DNA from: Nucisporomicrobium flavum
GTDB lineage: Bacteria > Actinomycetota > Actinomycetes > Mycobacteriales > Micromonosporaceae
Assembly: GCF_016464385.1 (NCBI RefSeq)
Contig: NZ_JADMLH010000004.1
Coordinates: forward strand, 248,001 to 312,000
Reading direction: 5' to 3'
Length of the DNA stretch: 64,000 nt
The translations under genes were made by a program, and so were the position numbers. The notes below the pieces were generated by a model. That model saw only the letters and a list, made by a program, of their open reading frames with translations, searched no databases and was not told the origin of the DNA. Shown piece after piece: positions 53,999 to 63,795 of the stretch (position 1 is its first letter; every line of letters begins with the position of its first letter).

Positions 53999-56053
53999 AT
54001 GGGTGCCGCACAGCAGCGCAGCTCCATGCCGGGTGGGCGGGGGTCGGTCAGTGCCAGGCGGGGCGCCGTCGCCGCGGTCGGGGGTGCCGCGGTCGTCGAT
54101 GTCGCGCTGTGGGCACTCCTTCCCGGGCAGTTCGCCGACCTGGATACCGCCTTCTGGGTGATGGCCGTACTCGCTCTCGCCGTGGACGCACGCCCCTATG
54201 TGGTCGCGAACCGGCGGGCCAGCTCCGTCATCCTCCCGTCGATCTGCTTCACCTTCGGGATCGTGCTGGCCTGGGGATTCGTACCCGCGCTGACCGTGCA
54301 ACTCGCCGCCATGGCGGTCGCCGGGGTGCGGATGCGGCAGTCAGCGAGGCGGGCGCTGCACCTTGCCGTCCAGCACGCTTTCGCGCTCGCCTCGGCCGCT
54401 CTGGTGGCCGGGCTGGCCGGGTTGCGGATCGGGCGGGAGCCGGACTGGGACGAGGCGCTGCTGATGATCGCCGCCGCCGTCGCCTGGATCTGCGGGCGGT
54501 ACGGCCTGGATGCCGTGACCTCGCGGGTGCTGGCCGGCGGCCGGAAGCCGAAGCGGCCCGAGCGGTGGGGGCTGGAGTGGTTCGCCACCGCCTCGTTGCT
54601 GCTGCTGGGGCCCATTGTGCTGGCCGCTGCGCAGGTGGGGCTGGCGCTCGTACCCCTGGTGCTGCTGGCTCTGCACGCCGTGCACCGGATGGTCCGGTCG
54701 GCGGGCGAGTACGAGCGGGCCGCCCGGGTCGATGCGCTGACCGGGTTGCCGAACCGGCGCGCGTTGCAGGCGTCGGTCGCCGAGCGGGGTGCGGGGCGGG
54801 GGTCGCATCGGCCCGAGCGGCGGATGGCGTTGCTGCTGCTGGACCTCGACCGTTTCCGTACGGTCAATGACGCTCTCGGCCATGCTCACGGTGACCGGCT
54901 GCTCATCCAGGTGGCTCAGCGGCTGGCTGCCGTCGTACCCGCGCATGATCTTGTCGTCCGGCTCGGGGGTGACGAGTTCGCGGTGCTGGCCACCCGGGTC
55001 GACGGGCCGGCCGCGGCCCGGCGGATCGCCACCCATCTGGCCGATGCGCTCGGGGCGCCGTTCGCCGTCGACGGGTTGGCCATCGACGTGAGCGCGTCGA
55101 TCGGGATCGCCCTGCAGTCCGAGCGGGGAAGCGACGGCGCGGCCCTGCTGCGGCAGGCCGAAGCCGCCATGTACGACGCCAAGCAGCGTGGAGCCCAGTT
55201 CGCGGTCTACGCGCGTGACGCCGACCACCACACACCCGACCTGACGCTCCTCGCCGACCTGCGGCGTTCGCTGCAACAGGAGCCCGCCGAGGGGCTGATG
55301 CTCTACTACCAGCCGCAGATCGCCATCGCGACCGGCGAAGTCGTCGGCGTGGAAGCCCTGTTGCGGTGGCAGCATCCCGACCGGGGCATGGTGGGGCCCG
55401 AGGAGCTGCTGCGTGTCGTCGAGCAGACCCCCGTCATGCGCCTGCTGACCAGCAGGGTTCTGGCCGAGGTGATCTCGCAGCTGGCCACCTGGCGCGCCGC
55501 CGGCCGGACCGTCCGGGCGTCGGTCAACGTCAGCGTGCGCGACCTGCACGCGACGGACATCGCCGAGGAGATCCAGAGCCTCCTTCTCCGGTACGCGGTT
55601 CCGGCCGACCAGCTGCAGCTCGAGATCACCGAGAGCGCGCTGATGGCCGACCCGCACCGGGTGCTGGACACGATCACCCGGCTGGACCGGATGGGCGTGG
55701 CGATCTCCCTCGACGACTTCGGGACCGGGTACTCGTCGCTGCAGCACCTGCGACGGCTGCCGCTCGCCGAGGTCAAGATCGACCGGTCGTTCGTGCTCGG
55801 CATGGCGGCGGACCGGGGCGACGCGGCGATCGTACGGTCGGTCATCGCGCTCGCCGACTCCCTCGGGCTGCGGGTCGTGGCCGAGGGGGTGGAGGACGAG
55901 CGGACGTGGAAGCTGCTCGCTGCGGACGGCTGCCACGCGGCGCAGGGGTGGTTCCACGCCCGGCCGATGCCGGCGGCCGAGTTCGCGGGCTGGCTGGCGC
56001 GGTACAGGCCGCTGCGTCCGGGGCGGGAACCGGGCGCCCTCGCGGCCACCTGA
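53999..56053 (+). CDS. Membrane GGDEF-EAL dual-domain c-di-GMP enzyme
   Basis: A 684-residue protein. About seven hydrophobic helices in residues 15-230, a GGDEF domain (about 240-405; RLGGDEFAVLA intact, but the upstream residues read PAHD, so no RxxD inhibitory site), and an EAL domain (about 420-670) with EALLRWQHP, EITESALM, DDFGTGYSSLQHL and VAEGVED, the residues needed for phosphodiesterase activity. It could both make and degrade c-di-GMP. The start is ATG 53999 with GGAGG 4 nt upstream; the open frame to 53714 is discarded. A similar protein stands between ligA and gatC in Streptomyces by recall. Confidence 0.9.
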   Translation: MGAAQQRSSMPGGRGSVSARRGAVAAVGGAAVVDVALWALLPGQFADLDTAFWVMAVLALAVDARPYVVANRRASSVILPSICFTFGIVLAWGFVPALTVQLAAMAVAGVRMRQSARRALHLAVQHAFALASAALVAGLAGLRIGREPDWDEALLMIAAAVAWICGRYGLDAVTSRVLAGGRKPKRPERWGLEWFATASLLLLGPIVLAAAQVGLALVPLVLLALHAVHRMVRSAGEYERAARVDALTGLPNRRALQASVAERGAGRGSHRPERRMALLLLDLDRFRTVNDALGHAHGDRLLIQVAQRLAAVVPAHDLVVRLGGDEFAVLATRVDGPAAARRIATHLADALGAPFAVDGLAIDVSASIGIALQSERGSDGAALLRQAEAAMYDAKQRGAQFAVYARDADHHTPDLTLLADLRRSLQQEPAEGLMLYYQPQIAIATGEVVGVEALLRWQHPDRGMVGPEELLRVVEQTPVMRLLTSRVLAEVISQLATWRAAGRTVRASVNVSVRDLHATDIAEEIQSLLLRYAVPADQLQLEITESALMADPHRVLDTITRLDRMGVAISLDDFGTGYSSLQHLRRLPLAEVKIDRSFVLGMAADRGDAAIVRSVIALADSLGLRVVAEGVEDERTWKLLAADGCHAAQGWFHARPMPAAEFAGWLARYRPLRPGREPGALAAT

Positions 56054-56060
56054 TCGCCAG

Positions 56061-56069
56061 TTGTCCACA
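56061..56069 (+). promoter_or_regulatory. Isolated DnaA-box-like nonamer
   Basis: TTGTCCACA, the nonamer preferred by Streptomyces DnaA, between the GGDEF-EAL gene and gatC. A single copy is weak evidence. Confidence 0.35.
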
Positions 56070-56152
56070 GGTTGGGGAGCCGCCCGACAAACCCCTCGCC
56101 GAGCCAAATAGACTCTCCGGGTCAGCATCACCGACCGACACCAGGGGGCACG

Positions 56153-56452
56153 ATGGCCGCCATCTCCCGCGAAGAGGTCGCGCATCTCGCGCGCCTGTCG
56201 CGGCTCGCCGTGACCGACGAGGAGCTGGACAGGTTCGCCGGTCAGCTCGATGTCATCCTGCAGTCGGTCGCCCGGATCGGTGACGTGGCCGCCGACGACA
56301 TCCCGCCCACCTCGCACTCCGTGCCGCTGACCAACGTCTACCGCGACGATGTCGTGCAGCCGTGCCTGCAGCAGGACGACGTTCTCGCCGGCGCTCCCGA
56401 CGCCGCCGAGGGCCGTTTCCGCGTACCGCGCATCCTGGACGAGGAGGAGTGA
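56153..56452 (+). CDS. gatC: Asp/Glu-tRNA amidotransferase subunit C
   Basis: A 99-residue subunit that clamps GatA to GatB in the complex converting mischarged Glu-tRNA(Gln) (and Asp-tRNA(Asn)) to the correct amide. The family start [20 protein letters not shown] is clear, and the C-terminal [12 protein letters not shown] is diagnostic. AGGGGG precedes ATG 56153. A -10 (TAGACT) lies near 56108. Confidence 0.96.
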   Translation: MAAISREEVAHLARLSRLAVTDEELDRFAGQLDVILQSVARIGDVAADDIPPTSHSVPLTNVYRDDVVQPCLQQDDVLAGAPDAAEGRFRVPRILDEEE

Positions 56453-56457
56453 GCGCC

Positions 56458-57933
56458 GTGAGTGACGTCACCAGGATGACGGCGGCGCAGATCGCCGGCC
56501 TCATCGCCTCCGGGGAGACCTCCGCCGTCGAGGTCGCCACCGCCCACCTCGACCGGATCGCCGCCGTCGACGAGCGGGTGCACGCGTTCCTGCACGTCGA
56601 CCGGGAGGGCGCGCTCGCGGCTGCCGCCGACGTGGACGCCCGCCGGTCCCGCGGCGAGGAGTTGGGCCCGCTGGCCGGGGTGCCCGTCGCGGTCAAGGAC
56701 GTGATCGCGACCAAGGGCATTCCCACCACCGCCGCCTCGAAGATCCTCGAGGGCTGGAAGCCGCCGTATGACGCGACGCTCGTCGAGCGGCTGCGCGGCG
56801 CCGGCACGGTCATGCTCGGCAAGACCAACATGGACGAGTTCGCGATGGGCTCGTCCACCGAATACTCCGCGTACGGGCCCACGAACAACCCGTGGGACCT
56901 CGGGCGCATCCCGGGTGGCTCCGGCGGCGGCAGTGCCGCTTCGCTGGCGGCGTACGAAGCTCCGCTCGCGATCGGCACCGACACCGGCGGCTCGATCCGT
57001 CAGCCCGGCGCGGTCACCGGCACCGTCGGCGCGAAGCCCACGTACGGCGGCACGTCGCGGTACGGGCTGATCGCCTTCTCGTCCTCGCTGGACACCCCGG
57101 GGCCCTGCGCGCGTACGGTCGAGGACGCCGCCCTCCTGCACGCGGTCATCGGCGGGCACGACCCGCGCGACTCCACCTCGATCCCGCAGCCTGTCCCGGA
57201 CGTCGTGGCCGCTGCGCGGCTGGGCGCCACCGGCGACCTGACCGGCGTGAAGCTGGGCGTCGTCAAGGAGTTCGCGGGGGAGGGCGCCGAGCCGGGCGTG
57301 ATCGCCGCGTTCCGCGAGTCGGTGGAGGCGCTGGTCAAGCTCGGCGCCGAGGTCGTCGAGGTCTCCTGCCCGCACTTCGAGTACGCGCTCCCCGCCTACT
57401 ACCTGATCGCGCCGAGCGAGGCGTCGTCCAACCTCGCCCGCTTCGACGGCGTGCGCTACGGCCTGCGCTCCGGCGACGACGGCAAGCGCTCGCTCGAAGA
57501 GGTCATGTCGCTGACCCGCGACGAGGGCTTCGGCCCGGAGGTCAAGCGGCGCATCATCCTCGGCACGTACGCGCTCTCCAGCGGCTACTACGACGCGTAC
57601 TACGGCCAGGCGCAGAAGGTGCGCACGCTGATCACGCGGGACTTCACCTCGGCGTTCGAGCAGGTCGACGTGCTGATCTCGCCGACCACGCCGTTCGTGG
57701 CGTTCCCGTTCGGGTCTCGCACCGCTGACCCGTACCAGATGTATCTCTCCGACCTCTACACGATTCCCACCAACCTCTACGGCGGCCCGGCGATCTCCGT
57801 GCCGTGCGGGCTGTCCGAGGGTCTCCCGGTCGGCTTCCAGATCATGGCGCCGACGATGGCGGACGACCGCATGTACCGGGTGGCCGCGGCCCTCGAGTCG
57901 GCGGTCGGCACGCTCACCCCGCCGGAGCTGTAG
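56458..57933 (+). CDS. gatA: Asp/Glu-tRNA amidotransferase subunit A
   Basis: A 491-residue amidase-signature enzyme that releases ammonia from glutamine. Catalytic triad: Lys in [10 protein letters not shown] (about residue 78), cis-Ser in [10 protein letters not shown] and nucleophile Ser in [10 protein letters not shown] (about residue 178). I use GTG 56458, 10 nt after GAGGAGG; GTG 56449, which overlaps the gatC stop as GTGA, is an alternative. Both overlap the same ribosome site, so gatC and gatA are coupled. Confidence 0.96.
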   Translation: MSDVTRMTAAQIAGLIASGETSAVEVATAHLDRIAAVDERVHAFLHVDREGALAAAADVDARRSRGEELGPLAGVPVAVKDVIATKGIPTTAASKILEGWKPPYDATLVERLRGAGTVMLGKTNMDEFAMGSSTEYSAYGPTNNPWDLGRIPGGSGGGSAASLAAYEAPLAIGTDTGGSIRQPGAVTGTVGAKPTYGGTSRYGLIAFSSSLDTPGPCARTVEDAALLHAVIGGHDPRDSTSIPQPVPDVVAAARLGATGDLTGVKLGVVKEFAGEGAEPGVIAAFRESVEALVKLGAEVVEVSCPHFEYALPAYYLIAPSEASSNLARFDGVRYGLRSGDDGKRSLEEVMSLTRDEGFGPEVKRRIILGTYALSSGYYDAYYGQAQKVRTLITRDFTSAFEQVDVLISPTTPFVAFPFGSRTADPYQMYLSDLYTIPTNLYGGPAISVPCGLSEGLPVGFQIMAPTMADDRMYRVAAALESAVGTLTPPEL

Positions 57934-57940
57934 CACCACC

Positions 57941-57973
57941 GCCGCGTTCCCAGCTCGGCGCCGGGAACGCGGC
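57941..57973. terminator. Hairpin between gatA and gatB
   Basis: GCCGCGTTCCC (57941-57951) pairs perfectly with GGGAACGCGGC (57963-57973) around 11 nt. It lies 8 nt after the gatA stop and 42 nt before gatB; it could terminate or tune readthrough into gatB. Confidence 0.6.
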
Positions 57974-58015
57974 GAACCCCGTCAGGCATGCCTTGTCCGG
58001 ATTTGGAGTGACCGC

Positions 58016-59509
58016 ATGAGTACGACCGTGCTGCCCTCGTACGAGGACGCGACCGCCCGCTACGAGCCGGTGATCGGCCTGGAGACGCACGTCGAGCTCG
58101 GCACGAACACGAAGATGTTCTGCGGCTGCCCGACGGAGTTCGGCGCGGAGCCCAACACGCAGGTCTGCCCCGTCTGCCTCGCCCTGCCCGGCGCGCTGCC
58201 GGTCGCCAACCGGGCCGGCATCGAGGCGACGATCCGCATCGGGCTCGCCCTCAACTGCGACATCGCCGAGTGGTGCCGGATGGCCCGGAAGAACTACTTC
58301 TACCCGGACATGCCGAAGAACTTCCAGACCTCGCAGTACGACGAGCCGCTGTGCACCGACGGCTACGTCGACGTCGAGATCGACGGCGAGACCGTCCGCA
58401 TCGGCATCGAGCGGGTGCACCTCGAGGAGGACACCGGCAAGACGCTGCACGTCGGCGGCGCGACCGGACGCATTCACGGCGCCACCGAGTCGCTCGTGGA
58501 CTACAACCGCGCCGGGATCCCGCTCGTCGAGATCGTCACCAAGCCGGTGCCCGGGATCGGCGCCAAGGCCCCTGAGGTCGCCAAGGCGTACGTGACGGAG
58601 CTGCGCGACATCATCCGCTCGCTCGGCGTCTCCGACGTGCGCATGGAACAGGGCTCGCTGCGCTGCGACGTCAACACCTCGCTCAACCTGCCGGGCGAGG
58701 AGTGGGGCACGCGTACGGAGACCAAGAACGTCAACTCGCTGCGCTCCGTCGAGCGCGCTGTCCGCTCCGAGATCATCCGCCAGGCGTCCGTTCTCGACGC
58801 CGGCGGCCGGATCACGCAGGAGACGCGGCACTTCCAGGAGGACACCGGCGACACCCGCCCGGGCCGCTCCAAGGAGACCGCGACCGACTACCGCTACTTC
58901 CCCGAGCCCGACCTCGTGCCGATCGCGCCGGACCGCGCGTGGGTCGCCGAGCTCAAGGCCTCGCTGCCGGAACGGCCCAGCGTCAAGCGGGCCCGGCTGC
59001 GCGAGGAATGGGGCATCAGCGCCCTCGACATGCAGTCCGTCGCCAACGCCGGCGCCGTCGAGCTGATCGAGCAGACGATCGCCGCCGGCGCCTCCCCGGC
59101 CGGCGCGCGCAAGTGGTGGATGGGCGAGCTGGCCCGCCGCGCCAACGAGACCGGCGTCGAGCTGGCCGAGGTCGGCGCCACCCCGGCGCAGGTCGCGCAG
59201 CTGCAGGCCCTGGTCGACGAGGGCAAGCTCAACGACAAGCTCGCCCGCACGGTCCTCGAGGGGGTCGTCGCCGGCGAGGGCGACCCCGCGCAGGTCATGG
59301 CCGCCCGAGGCCTCGGCGTCGTCTCCGACACCGGCGCCCTCCAGGCCGCGGTCGACGAAGCCATCGCCGCCAACCCGGACATCGCCGCCAAGATCCGCGA
59401 CGGCAAGGTCGCCGCGGCGGGCGCCCTCGTCGGCGCGGTCATGAAGACCACCCGCGGCCAGGCAGACGCCAAAACCGTCCGCGACCTCATCCTCGCCCGC
59501 CTCAGCTGA
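58016..59509 (+). CDS. gatB: Asp/Glu-tRNA amidotransferase subunit B
   Basis: A 497-residue subunit that binds the mischarged tRNA. The N-terminal [18 protein letters not shown] and [13 protein letters not shown] (zinc-binding Cys), [17 protein letters not shown], and [10 protein letters not shown] are diagnostic; the C-terminal YqeY-like helical domain (about 400-497) is complete. ATG 58016 start. Last gene of the gatCAB series. Confidence 0.97.
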   Translation: MSTTVLPSYEDATARYEPVIGLETHVELGTNTKMFCGCPTEFGAEPNTQVCPVCLALPGALPVANRAGIEATIRIGLALNCDIAEWCRMARKNYFYPDMPKNFQTSQYDEPLCTDGYVDVEIDGETVRIGIERVHLEEDTGKTLHVGGATGRIHGATESLVDYNRAGIPLVEIVTKPVPGIGAKAPEVAKAYVTELRDIIRSLGVSDVRMEQGSLRCDVNTSLNLPGEEWGTRTETKNVNSLRSVERAVRSEIIRQASVLDAGGRITQETRHFQEDTGDTRPGRSKETATDYRYFPEPDLVPIAPDRAWVAELKASLPERPSVKRARLREEWGISALDMQSVANAGAVELIEQTIAAGASPAGARKWWMGELARRANETGVELAEVGATPAQVAQLQALVDEGKLNDKLARTVLEGVVAGEGDPAQVMAARGLGVVSDTGALQAAVDEAIAANPDIAAKIRDGKVAAAGALVGAVMKTTRGQADAKTVRDLILARLS

Positions 59510-59739
59510 CCCCGTATTCAGCGACGATCACGACGAAAGAATCCAAGTACGGACACCGCAGAGCGAGACTGGCACACGGCCCGGCCCCTACCGTCCCGGC
59601 CTACGCACGCCCGCATCCGGGCGGTGAGCGCGCGAGACCCCACGACCGCCCCCGGCAGTCTCGCGCGGACCGGGGAATGGCGGCCAGGACGGCGGTCAAG
59701 CTACGCCCAACCACGCTGCAGCCGCCTACGCCCCGGCTC

Positions 59740-59815
59740 CGCGGCTGAAAGCCTGGACAGCAGCTCCCAGCCCGGCCAGCTGAAAGGCTGAACAGCAGCT
59801 CCCAGCCCGGCCGTA
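59740..59815. repeat. ~37-bp direct duplication
   Basis: GCTGAAAGCCTGGACAGCAG followed by CTCCCAGCCCGGCC occurs twice with few differences, in tandem. Confidence 0.75.
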
Positions 59816-59831
59816 GCCGCAACGCTCGGCG

Positions 59832-59990
59832 GGGTCGTGACGGCCGGCAGGGTCGTGACGCCTGGCGGCGTCGTGGCGCCTCGCGGGGTCGTGGCGCCTC
59901 GCGGGGTCGTGGCGTCTCGCGGGGTCGTGACGGCGGGCGGGGGTCGTGAGGGCGGGCGGGGGTCGTGACAGCGGTCGGGGTCGTGACGAC
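59832..59990. repeat. ~18-bp GTCGTG array
   Basis: About eight units containing GGGTCGTG, spaced about 18 bp, such as CTCGCGGGGTCGTGGCGC; the central copies are near identical and the ends diverged. Confidence 0.8.
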
Positions 59991-60147
59991 CGACGCTGAT
60001 CTCCCGACTCGGCCGTGGAGGACGGCAGATGCCAACAGCTTGAAGCTGGACAGCACCTGCCGCAGTAGGCCGCTCGCGCAACGGTAGAAGGCAAGCGTCG
60101 GCCGCGCGCCGGAAGCGCGGCGTTGGGTGGAGGCATCGGCCGCGGAT

Positions 60148-60310
60148 CGCAACCATGAGGCGGTGGCTGGACGGCGCCACGCGTGGACCGTAGGCGTGCG
60201 GCGGTGGGTGGACGGCGCCGGGCGCGGATCGCAAGCTTGAGGCGGTGGCTGGACGGCGCCACGCGTGGACCGTAGGCGTGCGGCGGCGGGTGGAAGGCGC
60301 CGCCCGTGGA
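60148..60310. repeat. 82-bp tandem duplication
   Basis: The 49 nt at 60156-60204 recur exactly at 60238-60286, and flanks are also similar (CGGATCGCAA before each copy), giving two 82-bp units. Confidence 0.85.
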
Positions 60311-60377
60311 TCGCGAGGCGCGGCAGTGAGCGACAGCCGCCGGCAGGCGGGCGGTGTTGGCAGGCGGCGTCAGCGGC

Positions 60378-60490
60378 AGGCGGCGTGGGCCGCAGGCGCG
60401 GCGTGGGCGGTGGATGGCAGCGCGGCGTGGGCGGTGGATGGCAGCGCGGCGTGGGCGGCGGGCGTAGGCGCGGCGTAGGCGGTGGGCGCC
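60378..60490. repeat. 24-bp GCGGCGTGGGC array
   Basis: Three to four units of GCGGCGTGGGCGGTGGATGG plus CAGC, the last ones diverged. Confidence 0.75.
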
Positions 60491-60745
60491 GGCGTGGGTG
60501 GGATGGGCGGCAGGAGCCGGCGCGGCGTAGGCGAGGGGCATCCGACCGGAAGGCCTCGGGTGGCAGGTCAGCCCGGATGCGGGCGGCACTCAGGCCGGGA
60601 CGGCAGGTGCTGGCCCTGTGTGCCACGGGACCTTCGTGGGTCCGTACTTAAAATGCCGTGACCGTGGTGCGTCCGTGCCCGTGGAAAGATCCGGGACCCT
60701 CGTGTGTCCGGACCTGAGAGGAAGCGGGATCCCTCGGAAAGCTGG

Positions 60746-62362
60746 TCAGCTGCGCCGGACGCCCGGGGTGACGCCGTTGAAGACCGATGGGTCTGTCGTC
60801 GGCGCCGGCTTTTCGGCGCCGACCACGTTTCTTTGCATTTCGACGTTGGACTGGCCGGTGCCGCCGAGTTGGATGTCGTCGTAGGCCTTGAGGTTCTGGT
60901 TCTCGTCGAAGTAGAGGACCGACATCTGCAGCGGCGTCGGGGCTTCCTTCTGCAGGCCGCGGAGGCCCGCTCCGCCCGTGGAGCCTTCCACCAGGAGGCG
61001 GGTCTCCAGCGGGGGCGGGGTGGGGGTGCCGGACGGCACCGGGGTCGGTGACGGCGCGGTGCCCTCGGCGGGTGGGGCGGGGGCCGGCAGGATGCTGACC
61101 TCGCGTTTGTGGGTGTGGCCGGCGAGGACGAGCGGGACCACGCCGGACAGGGGTGGTGCCATTGCCGGGTCGTGGACGAGCGCGACTCCGACCTTGCGGT
61201 TGGCGCCGCGGATCGTGGTGGCGAGCTGGCCGCCGCTGCTCAGGAGCGGGGTGGTGGCCGGGTCGTCGGCGTTGGCTGCCGGCGGGGTTTCGCTCTTGTC
61301 CGGAGTGAACTCCGGGTCGCCGATGCCCGCGATGGTCACGCCGCTGATCGTGGTCATCGTGTTGTCCAGGACGATCGCGTTGCGCTGGCGGGCCACCGCC
61401 GCCTGGATGGCCGACGAGTCGTGGTTACCGCGCACGTAGATGTACGGGACGCCGAGCTGGCCGATGTTGTTCACGTACGTCGTCTCCGCGCTGCTGCCCC
61501 AGTCGACGATGTCCCCGGTGTCCACCACCGCGTCGATGTCCCAAGACTTCACCACGGTCTTGATGACGTTCCACGAGGTCGGGTTCAGGTGCAGGTCGGA
61601 GACGTGCAGGATGCGGGTCGTGTTGCCCGACGGCTCCACCGGCAGCGTGGAGACCGTGGTGTAGATGCGGCTGACGTTGCTGACCAGCTCGGCGAGCTGG
61701 TCGGCGTACCGGCCGTAGTTGTCCGCGATGCGGCGGGCGTCACCGACCACCGCGGGCGCGTTCACCAGCAGGCCCTCGTAGCGCGGCTCGCTGATCGACC
61801 CGGGCCGGATCGTGCCGGCCGCCAGGCCCAGGCTGCCGCCCGTGACCATCAGCGCGATCAGGCCAGCCGAGGCCACCCGGCGGACGTTGCGGAAGATCAG
61901 CGCGGACAGCAGCAGGGCGCACGCGATGGCCGCGCCGAGCGCGCGCAGGCTGAGTTGCAGGACACCCCGGGTGACGTCGTCGACCGCGGACTGGCCGGCC
62001 GCGCTGATCGCCGTCGGGTCGTCGATCAGCGCCTCCGTACGCTGCTGGTCCAGCGAACCCAGGTTGACCTTGAGGTGGATGGGGCCGTCGTGGCTGTCGA
62101 GGTGCAGCGAGCCCAGCGGCGGGATGTCCACCTCCGTGCCGCCTTCGACCGACGGGCTGATCGACATGTCGGCGCGGAACGGTCCCACCGGGATGTCCGA
62201 CTGGGCGAGCAGCATCGTGCCGACGACGACGCCGGTGAGGCTCACCAGCAGGACGGCCGCCCAGATGCGCAGGCGGTGCGCCCAGTGATGGCGCCAGGCG
62301 CGGCCCAGGGCACCGGTCACCCGGTGCGTCGCACGCAGCACCGGCGAGAGTCTGTTTTCCAT
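60746..62362 (-). CDS. Membrane metallophosphoesterase
   Basis: A 538-residue protein: N-terminal hydrophobic helix (about 35-55), an extracytoplasmic-like segment, two or three further helices (about 140-205), then a calcineurin-type phosphoesterase domain (about 250-460) with SDLHLN, DTGDIVDWG, RGNHDSS, LVHDP and GHTHKRE, all five metal motifs present. A Pro/Thr-rich linker (APPAEGTAPSPTPVPSG) and a C-terminal strand-rich part follow. The domain most likely acts outside the membrane on phosphodiesters or on a wall or lipid precursor; no substrate is evident. ATG 62362 with GGTGAG about 9 nt upstream. Confidence 0.87.
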   Translation of the reverse strand: MENRLSPVLRATHRVTGALGRAWRHHWAHRLRIWAAVLLVSLTGVVVGTMLLAQSDIPVGPFRADMSISPSVEGGTEVDIPPLGSLHLDSHDGPIHLKVNLGSLDQQRTEALIDDPTAISAAGQSAVDDVTRGVLQLSLRALGAAIACALLLSALIFRNVRRVASAGLIALMVTGGSLGLAAGTIRPGSISEPRYEGLLVNAPAVVGDARRIADNYGRYADQLAELVSNVSRIYTTVSTLPVEPSGNTTRILHVSDLHLNPTSWNVIKTVVKSWDIDAVVDTGDIVDWGSSAETTYVNNIGQLGVPYIYVRGNHDSSAIQAAVARQRNAIVLDNTMTTISGVTIAGIGDPEFTPDKSETPPAANADDPATTPLLSSGGQLATTIRGANRKVGVALVHDPAMAPPLSGVVPLVLAGHTHKREVSILPAPAPPAEGTAPSPTPVPSGTPTPPPLETRLLVEGSTGGAGLRGLQKEAPTPLQMSVLYFDENQNLKAYDDIQLGGTGQSNVEMQRNVVGAEKPAPTTDPSVFNGVTPGVRRS

Positions 62363-62424
62363 GGTCAACGGCTCACCTGCCCCCGTGCGCCGGTCCTCAA
62401 ACGGTTCGTCGGTCAGGTCCCTGC

Positions 62425-63597
62425 TCAGCTGCGGCCCGCGCCCCCGTCCGAGAAGACCAGCCGGATGATCCGGTCGTCGTCGGGACCCGGCTCACCGCCG
62501 TCCTCCTGGTTGGAGGTGGTCACCCAGAGCGAACCGTCCGGGGCGGCGGTCACGGCCCGCAACCGGCCGTACTCGCCGGTCAGGAGTTCGCGGGGCCGCC
62601 CGATCAGGGTGCCGTTGCCGGTCACCTCGACGATCCACAGGCGTTGCCCGCCCGGGCAGGCGGTCGCGATCGTGCGTTCCAGCACCGCCACGCCGGAACA
62701 GTTGGACTCCTGGGCGGGCCAGCTCACGAGGGGGTTCGTGAACTTGGCGTCGGAGCCGGCGCCGTCGGCCGCCGGCCAACCGTAGTTCTTGCCCTTCGCG
62801 ATCACGTTGAGCTCGCCGGAGGTGCGCTGGTCGGACTCGCTCGCGTACAGGCGCTTGCCGGCGTCCCAGGCGAGGCCCTGCACGTTGCGGTGCCCGGAGG
62901 ACCAGACCGGCGAGTTCTTGACCGGGTTTCCCGGTGCGGGGTTGCCGGACGCGGTGATCCGCAGGATCTTGCCGCCGAGGCTCTTGGCGTTCTGTGCCTG
63001 GGTGCCGGCGGTCGAGCCGTCGCCGGTGGAGACGTAGAGCTGCCCGTCCGGCCCGAACTTGAGCTGGCCGCCGTTGTCGTTGCGTGAGCGCGGGATGCCG
63101 GTCAGGATCGGCTGCGGCTTGCCCTTGAGCTTCAGCTTCGCGACGCGGTTGTCCTTGTCCGTCGAGTAGTACACGTAGACGGTCTGGTCGGTCGCATACT
63201 TCGGCGAGACCGCGATGCCGAGCAGGCCACCGTCGCCGCCCGCCGAGACCTCGGAGAGCCGCTGCACCTCGGTGACCTTGAGGCCCTTCGCGTCCGACTC
63301 CGGGCCGACCTTGAGAATGCGGGCCGTGTCGCGCTCGGTGACCAGCGCGGACCCGTCGGGCAGGAACGCCATCCCCCACGGAACCTCCAGGCCCGAGGCG
63401 AGCACGGTGGCGGCCACCTCGCGCTCGCCGCCGCCCGCCGCGCTGGCAGAAGCCGACGGCGTGGGAAGGTTCGGCGGGGCGCCGGCCACGTCCGGGTCCG
63501 GCGGGCCGAAGCTGCACCCGGCGGTCAGGGACAGCACGGCACCGAGCGTCACCGCACCGGCGCGGGTGCTGCGCTTGATCACACGGCCCTTCGTCAC
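62425..63597 (-). CDS. Lipoprotein glucose/sorbosone dehydrogenase-like (PQQ-type beta-propeller)
   Basis: A 390-residue lipoprotein: signal peptide ending LTAGC (about residue 24), a Pro/Ser/Ala linker, and a beta-propeller of the soluble glucose dehydrogenase family (about residues 55-385). Diagnostic segments: PWGMAFLPDGSALVTERD, GGLLGIAVSPKY, RSRNDNGGQLKFGPDGQLY, GDGSTAGTQAQ, SSGHRNVQGLAWD and GKNYGWPAADG. It should oxidise sugars or aldoses with PQQ, although PQQ genes are not in the window. Start GTG 63597 or 63600, uncertain. Confidence 0.9.
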   Translation of the reverse strand: MTKGRVIKRSTRAGAVTLGAVLSLTAGCSFGPPDPDVAGAPPNLPTPSASASAAGGGEREVAATVLASGLEVPWGMAFLPDGSALVTERDTARILKVGPESDAKGLKVTEVQRLSEVSAGGDGGLLGIAVSPKYATDQTVYVYYSTDKDNRVAKLKLKGKPQPILTGIPRSRNDNGGQLKFGPDGQLYVSTGDGSTAGTQAQNAKSLGGKILRITASGNPAPGNPVKNSPVWSSGHRNVQGLAWDAGKRLYASESDQRTSGELNVIAKGKNYGWPAADGAGSDAKFTNPLVSWPAQESNCSGVAVLERTIATACPGGQRLWIVEVTGNGTLIGRPRELLTGEYGRLRAVTAAPDGSLWVTTSNQEDGGEPGPDDDRIIRLVFSDGGAGRS

Positions 63598-63634
63598 CAC
63601 ACCAGGGTAGCCGCGCCTTCCGGGCGGGCTTCGG

Positions 63635-63745
63635 TTGTCCACAGGACCGTCCCCGGAGGGGCCGGGCGTCGCGGTCCGGGCGGGCCTCGGTTGTCCACAG
63701 GGCCGGGCCGGGCGTCGCGGTCCGGGCGGGCTTCGGTTGTCCACA
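63635..63745 (+). promoter_or_regulatory. Three DnaA-box-like nonamers in a repeat array
   Basis: TTGTCCACA occurs at 63635-63643, 63691-63699 and 63737-63745, all in the same orientation, each inside a GC-rich repeat (CGGTTGTCCACAGG followed by GGCCGGGCGTCGCGGTCC). The nonamer is the preferred site of Streptomyces DnaA as I recall. Confidence 0.6.
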
Positions 63746-63783
63746 GGGCCGGGCCGGGCGTCGCGGTCCGGGCGGGAGATGGC

Positions 63784-63789
63784 TAGGTT
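63784..63789 (+). promoter_or_regulatory. Leaderless-type -10 box of the 2-hydroxyacid dehydrogenase gene
   Basis: TAGGTT lies 6 nt before GTG 63796; no ribosome site is present. Confidence 0.5.
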
Positions 63790-63795
63790 GGGCGG

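Larger units (their letters stand above)
59510..60745. other. Non-coding repeat island
   Basis: 1236 nt between gatB and the metallophosphoesterase gene end. Open frames on the minus strand here are composed of His/Arg/Pro/Ala repeats and have no ribosome sites or family resemblance, so I regard them as shadows of repeats. Individual arrays are listed separately. The last 130 nt (about 60615-60745) contain GGACC-TTCGTG-GGTCC type short hairpins and a locally AT-richer ACTTAAAATG. Confidence 0.6.

Noticed and set aside
59832..60490. Possible CRISPR array
   Set aside because: Repeats are directly adjacent with no unique spacers and units vary in length and sequence; no cas genes are nearby.
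59601..60626. Minus-strand open frames of His/Arg/Pro repeats
   Set aside because: They follow the period of the non-coding DNA repeats, no ribosome site is visible, and three overlapping frames are open at once.
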